DNA of 64,000 nucleotides from CBDFLD01 sp965249005 (GTDB lineage: Bacteria; Acidobacteriota; UBA6911). Location of the stretch: NCBI GenBank assembly GCA_965249005.1, contig CBDFLD010000012.1, forward strand, positions 124,001-188,000, given 5' to 3'. A program made the position numbers and the translations under genes. The notes under the pieces were generated by a model, which had not been told where the DNA came from, did not search any database, and saw nothing but the letters and a program-made list of their open reading frames with translations. Positions 36,701 to 44,619 of the stretch are shown here, piece after piece (position 1 is the stretch's first letter; every line of letters starts with the position of its first letter).

Positions 36701-36898
36701 GAGACCGGCTTTGTGAATGTGGTCATCTGGGATAATATTTTCCAGAAGTACAAGATCGTAGCCAAGACGGCATCTTTTTTGGGCGTGACCGGGAAGCTAC
36801 AGAATCAGTCGGGGGTGATTCATATCATCGCGGATGAGCTCTGGATTCCGGAGGTCCGAACGAAGCCGGTCGAAAAGAAGAGCCGGGATTTTCATTGA
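33758..36898 (+). CDS. dnaE2: Error-prone DNA polymerase DnaE2
   Basis: 1,046 residues from ATG 33758. PHP domain (SNYSFLEGSSHPDELVEEAH, LALTDRDGVYG), polymerase palm with RGSAANSAVCYCL and the catalytic PDIDLDIEHDRREEV near residue 387, DKDDLEDLGLFKVDLLGLGA, HxH region, and a C-terminal OB fold (GLVICRQRPGTAKGVFFMTL). Length and lack of extra C-terminal domains fit DnaE2 rather than DnaE1. Three 9-bp repeats at 33991-34017 insert a short His-Ser-Asn run in the PHP domain. Last gene of the LexA-controlled cassette; makes translesion and mutagenic synthesis with ImuA/B. Confidence 0.95.
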   Translation: MAHHSRYVPLWCKSNYSFLEGSSHPDELVEEAHRLGLHSLALTDRDGVYGMVRAHKKARELGLQLIVGSEITISDASSHSNHSNHSNLILLAMNRKGYGNLCRLISKGRLRSPKGRSQVSWKEVCDHAEGQIALWGGARSLIACEVEPDKMAGHLRDAFQDRLYGLLSRHWDAEDLRRERRVRDRARQYGIETVAGMEVLYHTPSRRDLQDLVTCIRYGVTLSSAGQLIRSNAEHSLRSPDGFAMLYSDDPGAVRRTEEVAERCRFSLSEIHYRYPSELLPDGRTSSQWLRQLTFEGARRRYPQGVPENVQRQLKKELFLIHDLEYDGYFLTMREIVRYCRQKNILCQGRGSAANSAVCYCLEITAVDPVRMGLLFERFISKERAEPPDIDLDIEHDRREEVIQHVYRKYGRSHAAMVANFIRYRARSAVREVGKALGLPETAIERFARLLSHYESPTSQTFLESGFDPESPIHRNLLRLTLEIQDFPRHLSIHPGGFLLGHEPVDEIVPIENATMVDRTVIQWDKDDLEDLGLFKVDLLGLGALNVVHRSFDLIETHCGKKYSLATIPPHDKPTFQMIQKGDTVGVFQIESRAQMAMLPRLKPRNYYDLVIEVSIVRPGPIHGGMVHPYLRRRKGEEPVTYPHPSLEPVLEKTLGIPLFQEQVMRLSVVAADYTPGEADQLRRDMAAWHKSGSIEGHRERLISRMMHKGIPQEFAERVFEQIRGFGEYGFPESHAASFALIAYATAWLKCRYPAAFLCALLNAQPMGFYSPATLVEDGKRHGVTIGAVDVQTSGWDCCLEPSRGSGEGFAVRMGLRYVKGLHEADGKRIVTCRATRPFQSLEDFARRTRLDESGLARLAEGGALESFIEGRRDALWEVFGLERVQPSMGSRLELQTVEPQPSLEPLDSFETIGWDYSFTGHSPRGHPLAPLRGELSRMRLPDAATVRTRRNGNRTRYAGLVICRQRPGTAKGVFFMTLEDETGFVNVVIWDNIFQKYKIVAKTASFLGVTGKLQNQSGVIHIIADELWIPEVRTKPVEKKSRDFH

Positions 36899-36905
36899 CG
36901 CGTAG

Positions 36906-36983
36906 GCGTCTCTTGCCGAGAGACGCAAGGGAATCGCACCCAAGCCGCTCACGGTGAGCGTAGACATCTCGCTCCGCGAGGTG
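36906..36983. repeat. Cluster of three intergenic palindromes
   Basis: In order: GCGTCTC-TTGCC-GAGAGACGC (36906-36926), CGCTCAC-G-GTGAGCG (36946-36960) and CATCTCGC-TCC-GCGAGGTG (36965-36983). The first and third match in sequence and order the array at 1815-1894. Short palindromic interspersed repeat, located between dnaE2 and the next gene. Confidence 0.65.
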
Positions 36984-37023
36984 CCAGAGTGATCGGCCTA
37001 CGAGCCACAAGGAGACTTTACCG

Positions 37024-38706
37024 ATGAACCGGACGCAACACTGTTGGTTTCGGACCATGTTCTCGCTGACCCTATTTACCATTCTCACGGCAGCCCTCTT
37101 CGGGCAATCCGCCGGTGCCGAAGACGAGTTTACGAAGATACAGGGAAGGATCCACACGGACCTGATCTTCGAAAAAGTCTTTATTCCACCCAACGGTATT
37201 CCAGCCTATCTGGTTTCGATGAAGGCAAAATTCCAAGACACAAAACCTGCCGTGGTCCTACTGCATGGCGGCGAGGCTGGCACGGCAGACAAAAAGCAAC
37301 TCATGGGTGGACTCTGGCCGATCGAGTTGGCGCGTATGGGCTACCTGGTTGCGTGCACGGACGCATGGGGCTGCGGCGAGCACCCGGGGGTGGAAGAGTT
37401 CAAAAACATGGCCAAAACCAGTCTCTGGGACACCCTGATCCCGCGCATCATGGAGACGGCGATCGATTCGGGGGCTGTTTATGACTACTTAGCCGCGCGG
37501 CCGGATATCGATGGGCAGCGGATCGGCCTGATGGGAATCTCGGGAGGAGCGATGACGGCCTTCGTCGCGGCCATGAGGCCGAACCGTTACTCCGCTTTCG
37601 TGGCGATCAACGGTCTCTGCGATTTCCTGTCCCCGCGCTGGGAGGACATGCTGTTTTACCAGCTCAAAGGGATCCATGACGTGAGCGCCATTGCAGATGC
37701 CGATCGTGCGAGAATCCGGGAGATGGATCCCATGTACCATGTAGAGAAGATTGCGCCGCAGCCGCTGGCCATGATTCACGGCAAACATGACCAGCTTGCC
37801 GTTCCTTCATTTACCAGGGGACTCCATGAAAAGCTGGTCTCTCTCTATGCAGCCGTTCCCGCGAAGCTGAGCTGGAAAGCGTTCGACGCCTACCCCCTCC
37901 CAACGCATCGCAAACCGGACCTCACCGAGGTCCTCGTGACCCACGCCGTAACCCCCGGCATGACGCAGTACGCCTACGATTGGCTGGAGAAATACGTGAA
38001 GGGTGCCGGATTCAAGCCGGAAGACGGGTGGCAAAAACTCTTCAACGGAACTGACTTGAGCGGGTGGAAACCGCAGGGACCGAGCAACGCGCGCATCTCC
38101 TACGATTGGGCTGCTGCCTCGAACGCCGCGCCGGAGGCGTCGAATTCGAAGCAAATGTCCATTACGCATGCATCCGATGGTCGAGGCGGCTTGCTGGTGA
38201 ACGGTGCCAGAGGTCGAAGCGTCAACATCGTGAGCGTCGAAGAATTTGCAGATGTGGAGCTTTATCTAGAGTTCATGGTTCCGAAGGGATCGAACTCCGG
38301 TGTTTATCTTGCAGGTTTGTACGAGGTACAGGTTCTGGACAGCTTTGGAAAACCAGATGAGGAGCTCGAGTTCGGTGACTGTGGCGGCATCTACGCGCGC
38401 TACATCGACAAACAGTCGGTTGGCGGGGTCGCGCCGCCAGTGAATGTGAGCCGGGCGCCGGGGGAATGGCAGTCGTTTCATATCTGGTTTCGCGCGCCGA
38501 GATTTGATTCGAGGGGGGCAAAGACCGAGAACGCTCGTTTTCTGAGGGTTGTCCACAACGATACTGTTCTTCACGAAGATGTCGAGTTACATGGGCCCAC
38601 GCGCGCTCATATGCCAAGGGGAGAAGCATCGACCGGACCTCTGATGCTGCAAGGCGATCACGGACCGGTCGCATATCGCAAAATTTATCTCCGCTCGATC
38701 AAGTAG
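37024..38706 (+). CDS. Secreted alpha/beta hydrolase fused to DUF1080 (3-keto-disaccharide hydrolase-like) domain
   Basis: 560 residues, signal peptide to about residue 34. Residues 50-330 are an alpha/beta hydrolase (VVLLHGGEAG oxyanion region, nucleophile elbow GISGGAM with Ser173, MIHGKHDQLAVP acid region). Residues 340-560 are a DUF1080 laminin-G-like domain (GWQKLFNGTDLSGWKPQGPS, SNSGVYLAGLYEVQVLDSFG, GPLMLQGDHGPVAYRKIYLR). DUF1080 domains act on or bind 3-keto-sugars. The fusion suggests processing of an acylated or esterified sugar outside the cytoplasm; this is inference. AAGGAG box at 37008-37013. Confidence 0.85.
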   Translation: MNRTQHCWFRTMFSLTLFTILTAALFGQSAGAEDEFTKIQGRIHTDLIFEKVFIPPNGIPAYLVSMKAKFQDTKPAVVLLHGGEAGTADKKQLMGGLWPIELARMGYLVACTDAWGCGEHPGVEEFKNMAKTSLWDTLIPRIMETAIDSGAVYDYLAARPDIDGQRIGLMGISGGAMTAFVAAMRPNRYSAFVAINGLCDFLSPRWEDMLFYQLKGIHDVSAIADADRARIREMDPMYHVEKIAPQPLAMIHGKHDQLAVPSFTRGLHEKLVSLYAAVPAKLSWKAFDAYPLPTHRKPDLTEVLVTHAVTPGMTQYAYDWLEKYVKGAGFKPEDGWQKLFNGTDLSGWKPQGPSNARISYDWAAASNAAPEASNSKQMSITHASDGRGGLLVNGARGRSVNIVSVEEFADVELYLEFMVPKGSNSGVYLAGLYEVQVLDSFGKPDEELEFGDCGGIYARYIDKQSVGGVAPPVNVSRAPGEWQSFHIWFRAPRFDSRGAKTENARFLRVVHNDTVLHEDVELHGPTRAHMPRGEASTGPLMLQGDHGPVAYRKIYLRSIK

Positions 38707-38715
38707 GCAGCCTGC

Positions 38716-38748
38716 GCGAATACATCTCTCTCCGAGCGATGCATTCGC
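38716..38748. repeat. Palindrome between convergent genes
   Basis: GCGAATACATC...GATGCATTCGC, 11-bp stem with one G-T pair; the inner CATCTCTCTCCGAGCGATG aligns with the CATCTCACTCCGTGAGATG core at 1872 and the one at 36965. Could also end transcription from both sides. Confidence 0.6.
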
Positions 38749-38756
38749 CGCTTGGG

Positions 38757-39833
38757 TTACGGTACGGCCGCTTTCGCGTGCCACGCGTGTGCGGAGGCGT
38801 TGGCACGGCGAACGTGGCCAACGGTTTCCTCGTGAACCTTGTCGAAGGGATTTTTGAATCCACACTGGGCCGCGCAAAGCCGGTGCGGCAGCCCGTTCCA
38901 GCCTTCGATGTATCCACAGTAGTGCCAACCTATGATGTAGGGCTGCGACAAGGCATCGTGGAGGTAACCTGCGTATGCCTTTCCCACTTCCTCGAGGGAT
39001 GAGCAGGCGACTCCCTTCGACCTGTCTTGGTTCGGCTGACGATGAGAGAAAGCCGAGTCCCCAAGCAGGATAGGCTTGCCGGTTGCCTCATGGATCCGTC
39101 TCAGGGTTGCTTCCTGCGCCTTGAAGTGCCCGGACCACTGGATGTTCACCACGTCTACGTGCCTCTTGAGAATCGGTAGCAGAAAATCCGGCACGGGCAG
39201 ATTGGCCAGGATCTTATCGCCGAGTACAAGGTGATGAGAGTCGTAGCGCCGGATCGCATCGACGTGGGCCTTGTGCCAGCGATCCGCGATCCGGGACAGT
39301 AGCTCCTCCGTATCGGCGAGCGCAGGGCCCGATTCAGGGAGCGACCAGGTACGCAGCGCCGACAAATCCTCCCAGGTTGCGGCATCGACGACGTGAGTCG
39401 TGGCCGCGGCCCTGGCATTTCGATAGCGAGCCTTTAGGATGTTTACCCAAGCTTTTTTGCCCGGTGCCTCCGGCGGCAGTGATCGAATCACATCGACCCA
39501 GGGGCTGATGGGATGATTTCCGAAACCCCGGTAGCCGGTCCAGGGCGGAACGTCGCTGAATGCGTACCCCAGGAGGTTTGGATCTGAGGCGCAATCGATC
39601 GCGATGGGTCGGACGGCGTCGTCGACGCGCCGCTCGAACTCCCGCCCGAACACATCGGGCAACTCCTGTTTTTCCTCCCAGTAGATCTCCACGCGGAAGG
39701 ACCGGATCGGCTGGACGTAGGGCAATCGTTCCCGAAACAGATTTCTCGGTACCGAGGTATGAAAACCGAGAGCATTGAAATGCCAGTCGTCGAGATCCGC
39801 CAAGACTTGAGTCATCCATTTCCGCGCGGCTAG
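38757..39833 (-). pseudogene. Agarase-like glycoside hydrolase, 3' part only
   Basis: 357 codons starting in mid-gene at the CTAG next to IS1380 copy 4: AARKWMTQVLADLDDWHFNA, GFHTSVPRNLF, YAFSDVPPWTGYRGF, LVLGDKILANL, KPILLGDSAFSH, IIGWHYCGYIEGWNG. These are features of an agarase-like TIM-barrel hydrolase missing signal and first beta-strands. Those are found at 15561-15999 on the plus strand; the phase of the CTA codon agrees and the joined product would be 503 residues. An open frame from the IS (TTG at 40067) runs into it, so a 436-codon hybrid ORF exists, but without export signal. Confidence 0.88.
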
Positions 39834-41687
39834 CCCCAAAATAAGCGAGGTATGAGCTCGCTCGGAAAATCGTTTGCCTTTTCCGAATATCTCGTGGATT
39901 TCAGCTCCTTGTGCGTAACAGGGAAAGCAAAGAGAAACACAAGAGACAAACCTTCCATTGGTTGTCTGGATCACTTGATCTTGTTTGTCTCTGTTATGCC
40001 CTTCCTTTCGCCCGCCACTCTTGCTCCGCCGGGGGTACGGGCTCACCCGCCGGCGAGGCGCCTTCAAGTAAACCTGAGTTGCCTGATATAGTCGAACGTC
40101 GCCAAAAAGGTTTCGAGATGCTTGCTATAGGCCAATATCCTGTAAACGAGGCGACGACCGGTTCTTACAATCTGACAGGGTATTTGCACAAAGTTCACCA
40201 GGAAGCGTTTGAACTCCATCCTCAAGATATCACGACGTACTGTCGGCGCCTGCGTCACCAGGCCATACCAGGCCTTCAGATTCCACGCCAGCGATGCGAT
40301 GACCATGTAGGCCCAGTTCGATACCAGACTGTCCGAAGGCATCCTCAAGGCGTTCACTCCACTCTTGAGCTGACCGATGACGTTTTCCTGGTTGCAGCGA
40401 TCGTTGGCAAAAAGGACCACTTCTCCCATCGTCATCTCCCGATCGTTGGTGATGTAGAAGAAGTACCGGACCTCATCAAACAGCCGGTGCTCCCCCTTTT
40501 CGATCGTGAGGTTCTTCCGAACCACAACCATGCGATAGGTTTTCTTACAGTGTCCGGGACGATAGTCAAACTCGGCGACCTGCTCGCTCTGCAGGCGGAT
40601 GTTCTTGAATTCTCTCTCCTTGATTACTTGTTCTTTGACGTTTTCCGGACGGCGCCGTTCTTCGCTCTTGACCTCATAACGAGGAGGCCGCTCGAGCGGT
40701 TTCCATTGTCTCTCCGGCAGGGCATCGGCCATCCCGACCAGGTTCGGCTTGGCGTCATAACCAAAGACAAAACCAACCCGCTCGTCCCAGCGATCGAAGT
40801 TTCTCGTCAGCGAGAAATCCGTGTCGCCCCGAAGCCAGACCTTCGTAAACACCGACGACACCAGATCGATTGCCCGGTCCATCCACTCGGCCGCTCCGTC
40901 GGAAGAGGGACGGTTGCCCGGCCGATTCATCAGATAGAGGACCTCATTCGTATTGGCCAAGGTCACGATCAACGGTGCGTAACCCCAGATCCCGTTGTAG
41001 GCAATGTCCATTCCTTCCTTGCATTCCCCCAAGGTTCCGGCGACGGTCCCGTCCACGTCGATGATGGCCTCCTTCCGGAAGGAAGCATCCTGCAACTTCC
41101 ACACCTTGGTTCGGGTTTCATTGATGGTTTCCTGAAGTCCGAAGATCCAATCCTCATCGAAACGACGGAGGAAATCTCCAGCCGTCGTGGGATCCGGAAT
41201 CCTCTCGGCTCCCAGTCCGTTCATGTAGGTCTCATCCTGGCGCAACCGCTCGATATCTTCGAGACAGGTTCCACCCGACAAGACGTTGTATGCGATGTTC
41301 AGTACATGATCGGATTCCCAGTAAGGAAAGTGGTACTTGAGCAAAACGATGTTTCTGTTGATATCTTTGTCCAATCCAAGCTTACACACGAGCTTGTGAA
41401 TGGCTCCGATACCACCAGATCCGATGGCGCGCGTTCTCTCGGCGATCTCGTAGTAGGTGTTGGAGTCCTTGAACATAGGATCGGACCGGTCCTCAAACTG
41501 ATTTCTTTCCAACCGGCGTGTAAGATTTTGCTTGTCTCGGAGGAGGATTCTGTGGTTTCTTTTATTCACCTGGAATGTGCTCCTTTCGGGATGTCTTGTA
41601 AATATATCAAACGCATTTTATCCCGTAACGGCGCACGTTCCAGGGCTTTTCTTCCTCCTCATGCAAAAAATCACGCTGGACTAAGGT
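39834..41687 (-). mobile_element. IS1380-family element, copy 4 (1,854 bp)
   Basis: CTAG at 39830-39833 and 41688-41691. Unlike the other copies, the fifth shared base disagrees (CTAGC left, CTAGT right in element orientation), so its two flanks probably come from different insertion sites. It carries the G variant at 41633, as copy 2 does. Confidence 0.95.
40064..41569 (-). CDS. IS1380-family transposase (copy 4)
   Basis: 501 residues, identical in protein sequence to copies 1 and 2. Same D-D-E motifs and ribosome binding site. Runs in the same direction as the truncated hydrolase next to it. Confidence 0.95.
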   Translation of the reverse strand: MNKRNHRILLRDKQNLTRRLERNQFEDRSDPMFKDSNTYYEIAERTRAIGSGGIGAIHKLVCKLGLDKDINRNIVLLKYHFPYWESDHVLNIAYNVLSGGTCLEDIERLRQDETYMNGLGAERIPDPTTAGDFLRRFDEDWIFGLQETINETRTKVWKLQDASFRKEAIIDVDGTVAGTLGECKEGMDIAYNGIWGYAPLIVTLANTNEVLYLMNRPGNRPSSDGAAEWMDRAIDLVSSVFTKVWLRGDTDFSLTRNFDRWDERVGFVFGYDAKPNLVGMADALPERQWKPLERPPRYEVKSEERRRPENVKEQVIKEREFKNIRLQSEQVAEFDYRPGHCKKTYRMVVVRKNLTIEKGEHRLFDEVRYFFYITNDREMTMGEVVLFANDRCNQENVIGQLKSGVNALRMPSDSLVSNWAYMVIASLAWNLKAWYGLVTQAPTVRRDILRMEFKRFLVNFVQIPCQIVRTGRRLVYRILAYSKHLETFLATFDYIRQLRFT

Positions 41688-41785
41688 CTAGTATGCCATG
41701 ACCGGCTTCGACAAGCCTGACTGCGATTGTCAAGTCAGAGCTGTCCCGGAGAAATCGGCCCTTCCCAACAGCCCTAAAGTGTCTC

Positions 41786-42079
41786 TTATTCGAAACACCC
41801 AATCTGTCTCATTTTCGCTGACCGGAAACAGCTGATGTTGAGGAAGTCCGCGGCGCGCAGGTAAGACGACAGGTCTTGTTCTTCAATCTCGAAGCGAACA
41901 ACTTCGGGGTATCCGCAACCGCCTTTGATGTCGTTGACTGAGACTGAAAAGCACTGGCTCTGCGGATACGCATCTGCGACGGCCGCAAGCAAGTCGGACG
42001 TGAACGTGGCGATCCCGCACTTGCGTGGCAGGTGGTTGCCGACAAACGCAATGTTTCGTACTTTGTCAGTCTGGTTCAC
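41786..42079 (-). pseudogene. Glycosyltransferase (GT4-like) N-terminal remnant
   Basis: 97 codons. The first 80 match the N-terminus of GT4-type glycosyltransferases (RNIAFVGNHLPRKCGIATFT, VNDIKGGCGYPEVVRFEIEE, YLRAADFLNI). Homology breaks off after FLNI near 41835. The next bases, TGTTTCCGGTCAGCG and AAAATGAGACAG, resemble an IS21-type end (weak, from memory of such ends). A normal protein would be about 400-800 residues. The gene lost its 3' end before or together with the arrival of IS1380 copy 4. Confidence 0.7.
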
Positions 42080-42120
42080 GACACTCTCTTTGCTCCCCCG
42101 GGCACTCAGTACACCGTCGA

Positions 42121-42999
42121 TTAATCGGATTCCGCAGGTTGCGCCGAATCCAGGAAATGAAGCGGATCCCTCAGATTTTGTAGTTCCCGATAGTAGTAAA
42201 AGGGAGACGGTCGCCTTCCTTTGAACTGCAGCCTCTTTAGAAATCCGATTTCCTCCTCGGTGGCATCCCCACTCAGGGATTTGTCCCTGAGGAACTGTTC
42301 GAAGCCCGGTTCTATAACCAAGGGTTGTTCATCGGGCTCTTCCACGAACTCAAATCGCTTGGTGCCACCTGGCGCCAGCCGACGGTTGAGGACGACTTCC
42401 ATGCTGAAGGTTCTAAGGTCGATATCCCAGGAGTCGATCATCGGATCGAAAAAATAGACACAGCCTTCAACCGAGATGTCGAAAATGTCAGTGTCCAGAA
42501 ATTCCAGGATTTCGACCCGTATCTGCTCATAGCCACGGCCGCTGATTTGCACCATTGAGCGGAGCCATTCTTCGCTTCGCAATTCGTCCCTGGCAATCCC
42601 TTGGGTTACCTCCAGGATCTTCTGTGTGACCAGGCGTTCGAGTTCGCCGAAAGGCTCCTTCTCAAAAATCCGCCGCACTTCTGACTGGCTGTCTCGTGCA
42701 CACTTTCTAAGAATCAGCTCCCGGCAATCCTGGAAGAGGGGGCTTGGGGGCTCCGCGACCTTTTTCTTCAGCTCGTGCCGGCGCTGAACCTCTGCTAGCT
42801 TCGAGAGTTCCCCAGGTGGGAGCCCCAAGAAGGCCCCTATCTTCTCGTAGAGGTCGGTCCGCCCTGGTGCGGGAGGAGCCTTTTTCCGCGTCAGCAACTG
42901 GGAAATGTAGGATTCGGTGACCTCTGCGGCCGCAGCCAGATCCTTCTGATCAATGCCCAACTTGCTCAAACGTTGCCTGATCAATATAGAAACGTCCAT
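42121..42999 (-). CDS. XRE-family transcriptional regulator with large C-terminal domain
   Basis: 292 residues. N-terminal Cro/C1 helix-turn-helix (LSKLGIDQKDLAAAAEVTES, YISQLLTRKKAPPAPGR), a conserved GAFLGLPPGELSKLAEVQRR linker, then about 200 residues with no domain I recognise (FDPMIDSWDIDLRTFSMEVV, RRPSPFYYYRELQNLRDPLH). Seen in several Acidobacteria as stand-alone regulators. Its upstream region holds an inverted repeat suited for autoregulation. Target genes unknown. Confidence 0.8.
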   Translation of the reverse strand: MDVSILIRQRLSKLGIDQKDLAAAAEVTESYISQLLTRKKAPPAPGRTDLYEKIGAFLGLPPGELSKLAEVQRRHELKKKVAEPPSPLFQDCRELILRKCARDSQSEVRRIFEKEPFGELERLVTQKILEVTQGIARDELRSEEWLRSMVQISGRGYEQIRVEILEFLDTDIFDISVEGCVYFFDPMIDSWDIDLRTFSMEVVLNRRLAPGGTKRFEFVEEPDEQPLVIEPGFEQFLRDKSLSGDATEEEIGFLKRLQFKGRRPSPFYYYRELQNLRDPLHFLDSAQPAESD

Positions 43000-43022
43000 A
43001 CACGCTCCTGGGCGGCCCAGAA

Positions 43023-43104
43023 TTAACTATCTCTGGTGAATGATGGGCGGTATTATCACACGATGGTACTTGACACGCAAGAAAAGTTAACCGAGAATAG
43101 TTAA
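43023..43104. promoter_or_regulatory. Inverted repeat upstream of XRE regulator
   Basis: TTAACTATCTCTGG (43023-43036) and, inverted, CCGAGAATAGTTAA (43091-43104) share TTAACTAT plus most of the following bases. They flank the likely promoter region of the minus-strand regulator gene. Candidate pair of operator sites. The rest of 43000-43383 has no gene; a small CGCCC/GGGCG hairpin lies near 43336 in the leader of the RRM gene. Confidence 0.5.
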
Positions 43105-43383
43105 GGTTTGAACTAGCGTCCCTTACCGTTCAAACTAAGCCAGGCTGTCCGTCACTTCCTTATTAGGCATATCCCGAAATGACCGGCAAAGTTCCCGAAG
43201 ACCGCGCGTGTCAAGTTCGTCCAACTGATTTGTCCCTGGACGGCCCGGCTCGCACCGCAGGAGATCAAGCAATCCGGTTGGGCTAGCGAAAAGCTCCCCG
43301 ATGAGAAATCGACCGTAAGAAACAGCCGAGCTGACCGCCCGTCATGGGCGTTGCGGCAATTCGGGAAAAATGGAGAAAACAAG

Positions 43384-43683
43384 ATGAAGAATGTATTTGT
43401 CGGCAATATGAGTTTCCAAACCACGGAAAGCGAGCTGCGTTCGATTTTCGAGCCGTTTGGTGAGCTTACACGTGTCAATGTCGTGACAGACCGGGACACA
43501 GGCCAGGCTCGTGGCTTCGCTTTCGTTGAAATGCCCAATGACGATGAAGCGGCCAAGGCCATCTCAGCCCTCAACGGGAAAGAAGTGAGTGGACGAGCCT
43601 TGAACGTAAATGAGGCGAGACCAAAGACGGAGCGCAGCGGATCTCGCGGTGGTGGAGGGGGTAGAGGTTATCAGCGTTACTGA
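43384..43683 (+). CDS. RRM-type RNA-binding protein
   Basis: 99 residues from ATG 43384, with GGAG 8 bp upstream. One RNA recognition motif: RNP2 VFVGNM at 4-9 and RNP1 RGFAFVEM in the middle, followed by a Gly/Arg tail (GSRGGGGGRGYQRY). Standard length for bacterial glycine-rich RNA-binding proteins, often induced by cold. Single gene with a long leader. Confidence 0.93.
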   Translation: MKNVFVGNMSFQTTESELRSIFEPFGELTRVNVVTDRDTGQARGFAFVEMPNDDEAAKAISALNGKEVSGRALNVNEARPKTERSGSRGGGGGRGYQRY

Positions 43684-44063
43684 CCGGATTCGCGCCCAAA
43701 CTCACTGTCGGTATACCGGTCATATCAACCAGCGATTGCTACAAGGCAAGAGCTGAGAAACCGGGACGCCGGCTGGAATGTTTTCGCACCCGGTAAGAAT
43801 TCAACGCGGGCGTTTTCGGCCCTGACGTGGAAATCGTTGACGTGCGTGCGCTTCGTTGGTTTGGTACGCCTGAAAACGAGAGACTTCGATTGCCTGAGGT
43901 TTTCGGACGCACGTGTGAGCAATACTGAACTGATAAGCAGTCGCCCCTACGGTATAGACGCAAGGCCTAGGGCTGCGAACCGAAACCTGGGCTTCGAGTC
44001 GGTCGAGCTGATCACATCGTTTTGGAACGCGTCGAACAGGGTTAGATCCCAAAGGAGAGCTGA
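43684..44063. other. Gene-free stretch
   Basis: No supported coding region or clear repeat in 380 bp between the RRM gene and the short secreted ORF. The groESL promoter may lie in its last part, but I see no clear CIRCE element (TTAGCACTC-N9-GAGTGCTAA). Confidence 0.5.
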
Positions 44064-44213
44064 ATGATCAATACGCAAAACTTCGTGGTTTACATTTCTT
44101 TGGCCATGTCTTCCATGCCTTTGGTCCATGCGCAAGATCTTTCCAGCTACCGGGGATTTCAACTTGGAATGGATTTGCACGTGGCAGCCAAAAGTGAACA
44201 GGGCAAATTTTAG
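44064..44213 (+). CDS. Short secreted protein, probably 3'-truncated
   Basis: 49 codons with a very good AAAGGAG box. Signal peptide-like start (MINTQNFVVYISLAMSSMPL, cleavage after VHA) followed by DLSSYRGFQLGMDLHVAAK, which looks like the N-terminus of a larger acidobacterial secreted family (DLS-YR-FQ-GM-L). It stops soon after, so it is likely a remnant. It lies 52 bp upstream of groES in the same direction. Confidence 0.5.
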   Translation: MINTQNFVVYISLAMSSMPLVHAQDLSSYRGFQLGMDLHVAAKSEQGKF

Positions 44214-44265
44214 CCCCTAGGACGGTCTCAGATGGGTCACTACAAAAGAATGGAGATCTAAAGAT

Positions 44266-44562
44266 ATGAAAGCAAGACCTTTGCATGATCGGGTGCTTTT
44301 GAAGCGGATTGAGGAGAAAGAAGCCGTCAAGGGTGGAATCATTATTCCAGACACGGCGAAAGAGAAACCAATGGAAGGAGAGGTTGTCTCGGTCGGGCCG
44401 GGAAAAACCACCGAAGAGGGCAAGCGGTCACCAATGGAAGTGAAGGCGGGAGATCGAGTGCTGTTCGGTAAATACGCCGGGACGGAGATCAAGATCGATG
44501 GCCAAGAGTACGTCATCACGCCGGAGGAAGAGATCCTGGCGGTGCTGACCAAGGGGAAGTGA
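44266..44562 (+). CDS. groES: Co-chaperonin GroES
   Basis: 98 residues, complete. RPLHDRVLLKRIEEKEAVKG, mobile loop GGIIIPDTAKEKP, GDRVLFGKYAGTEIKIDGQE, EEEILAVL at the end. Heptameric lid of the GroEL chamber in the cytoplasm. 57 bp upstream of groEL. Confidence 0.97.
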   Translation: MKARPLHDRVLLKRIEEKEAVKGGIIIPDTAKEKPMEGEVVSVGPGKTTEEGKRSPMEVKAGDRVLFGKYAGTEIKIDGQEYVITPEEEILAVLTKGK

Positions 44563-44619
44563 GCGTTTCCTCAAAAATGCGGGGATTCGAAACCAAGGAA
44601 GATAAGGGAGTGGGGATTT

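Noticed and set aside
43684..44265. CIRCE operator upstream of groESL
   Set aside because: No TTAGCACTC-N9-GAGTGCTAA-like sequence could be seen.
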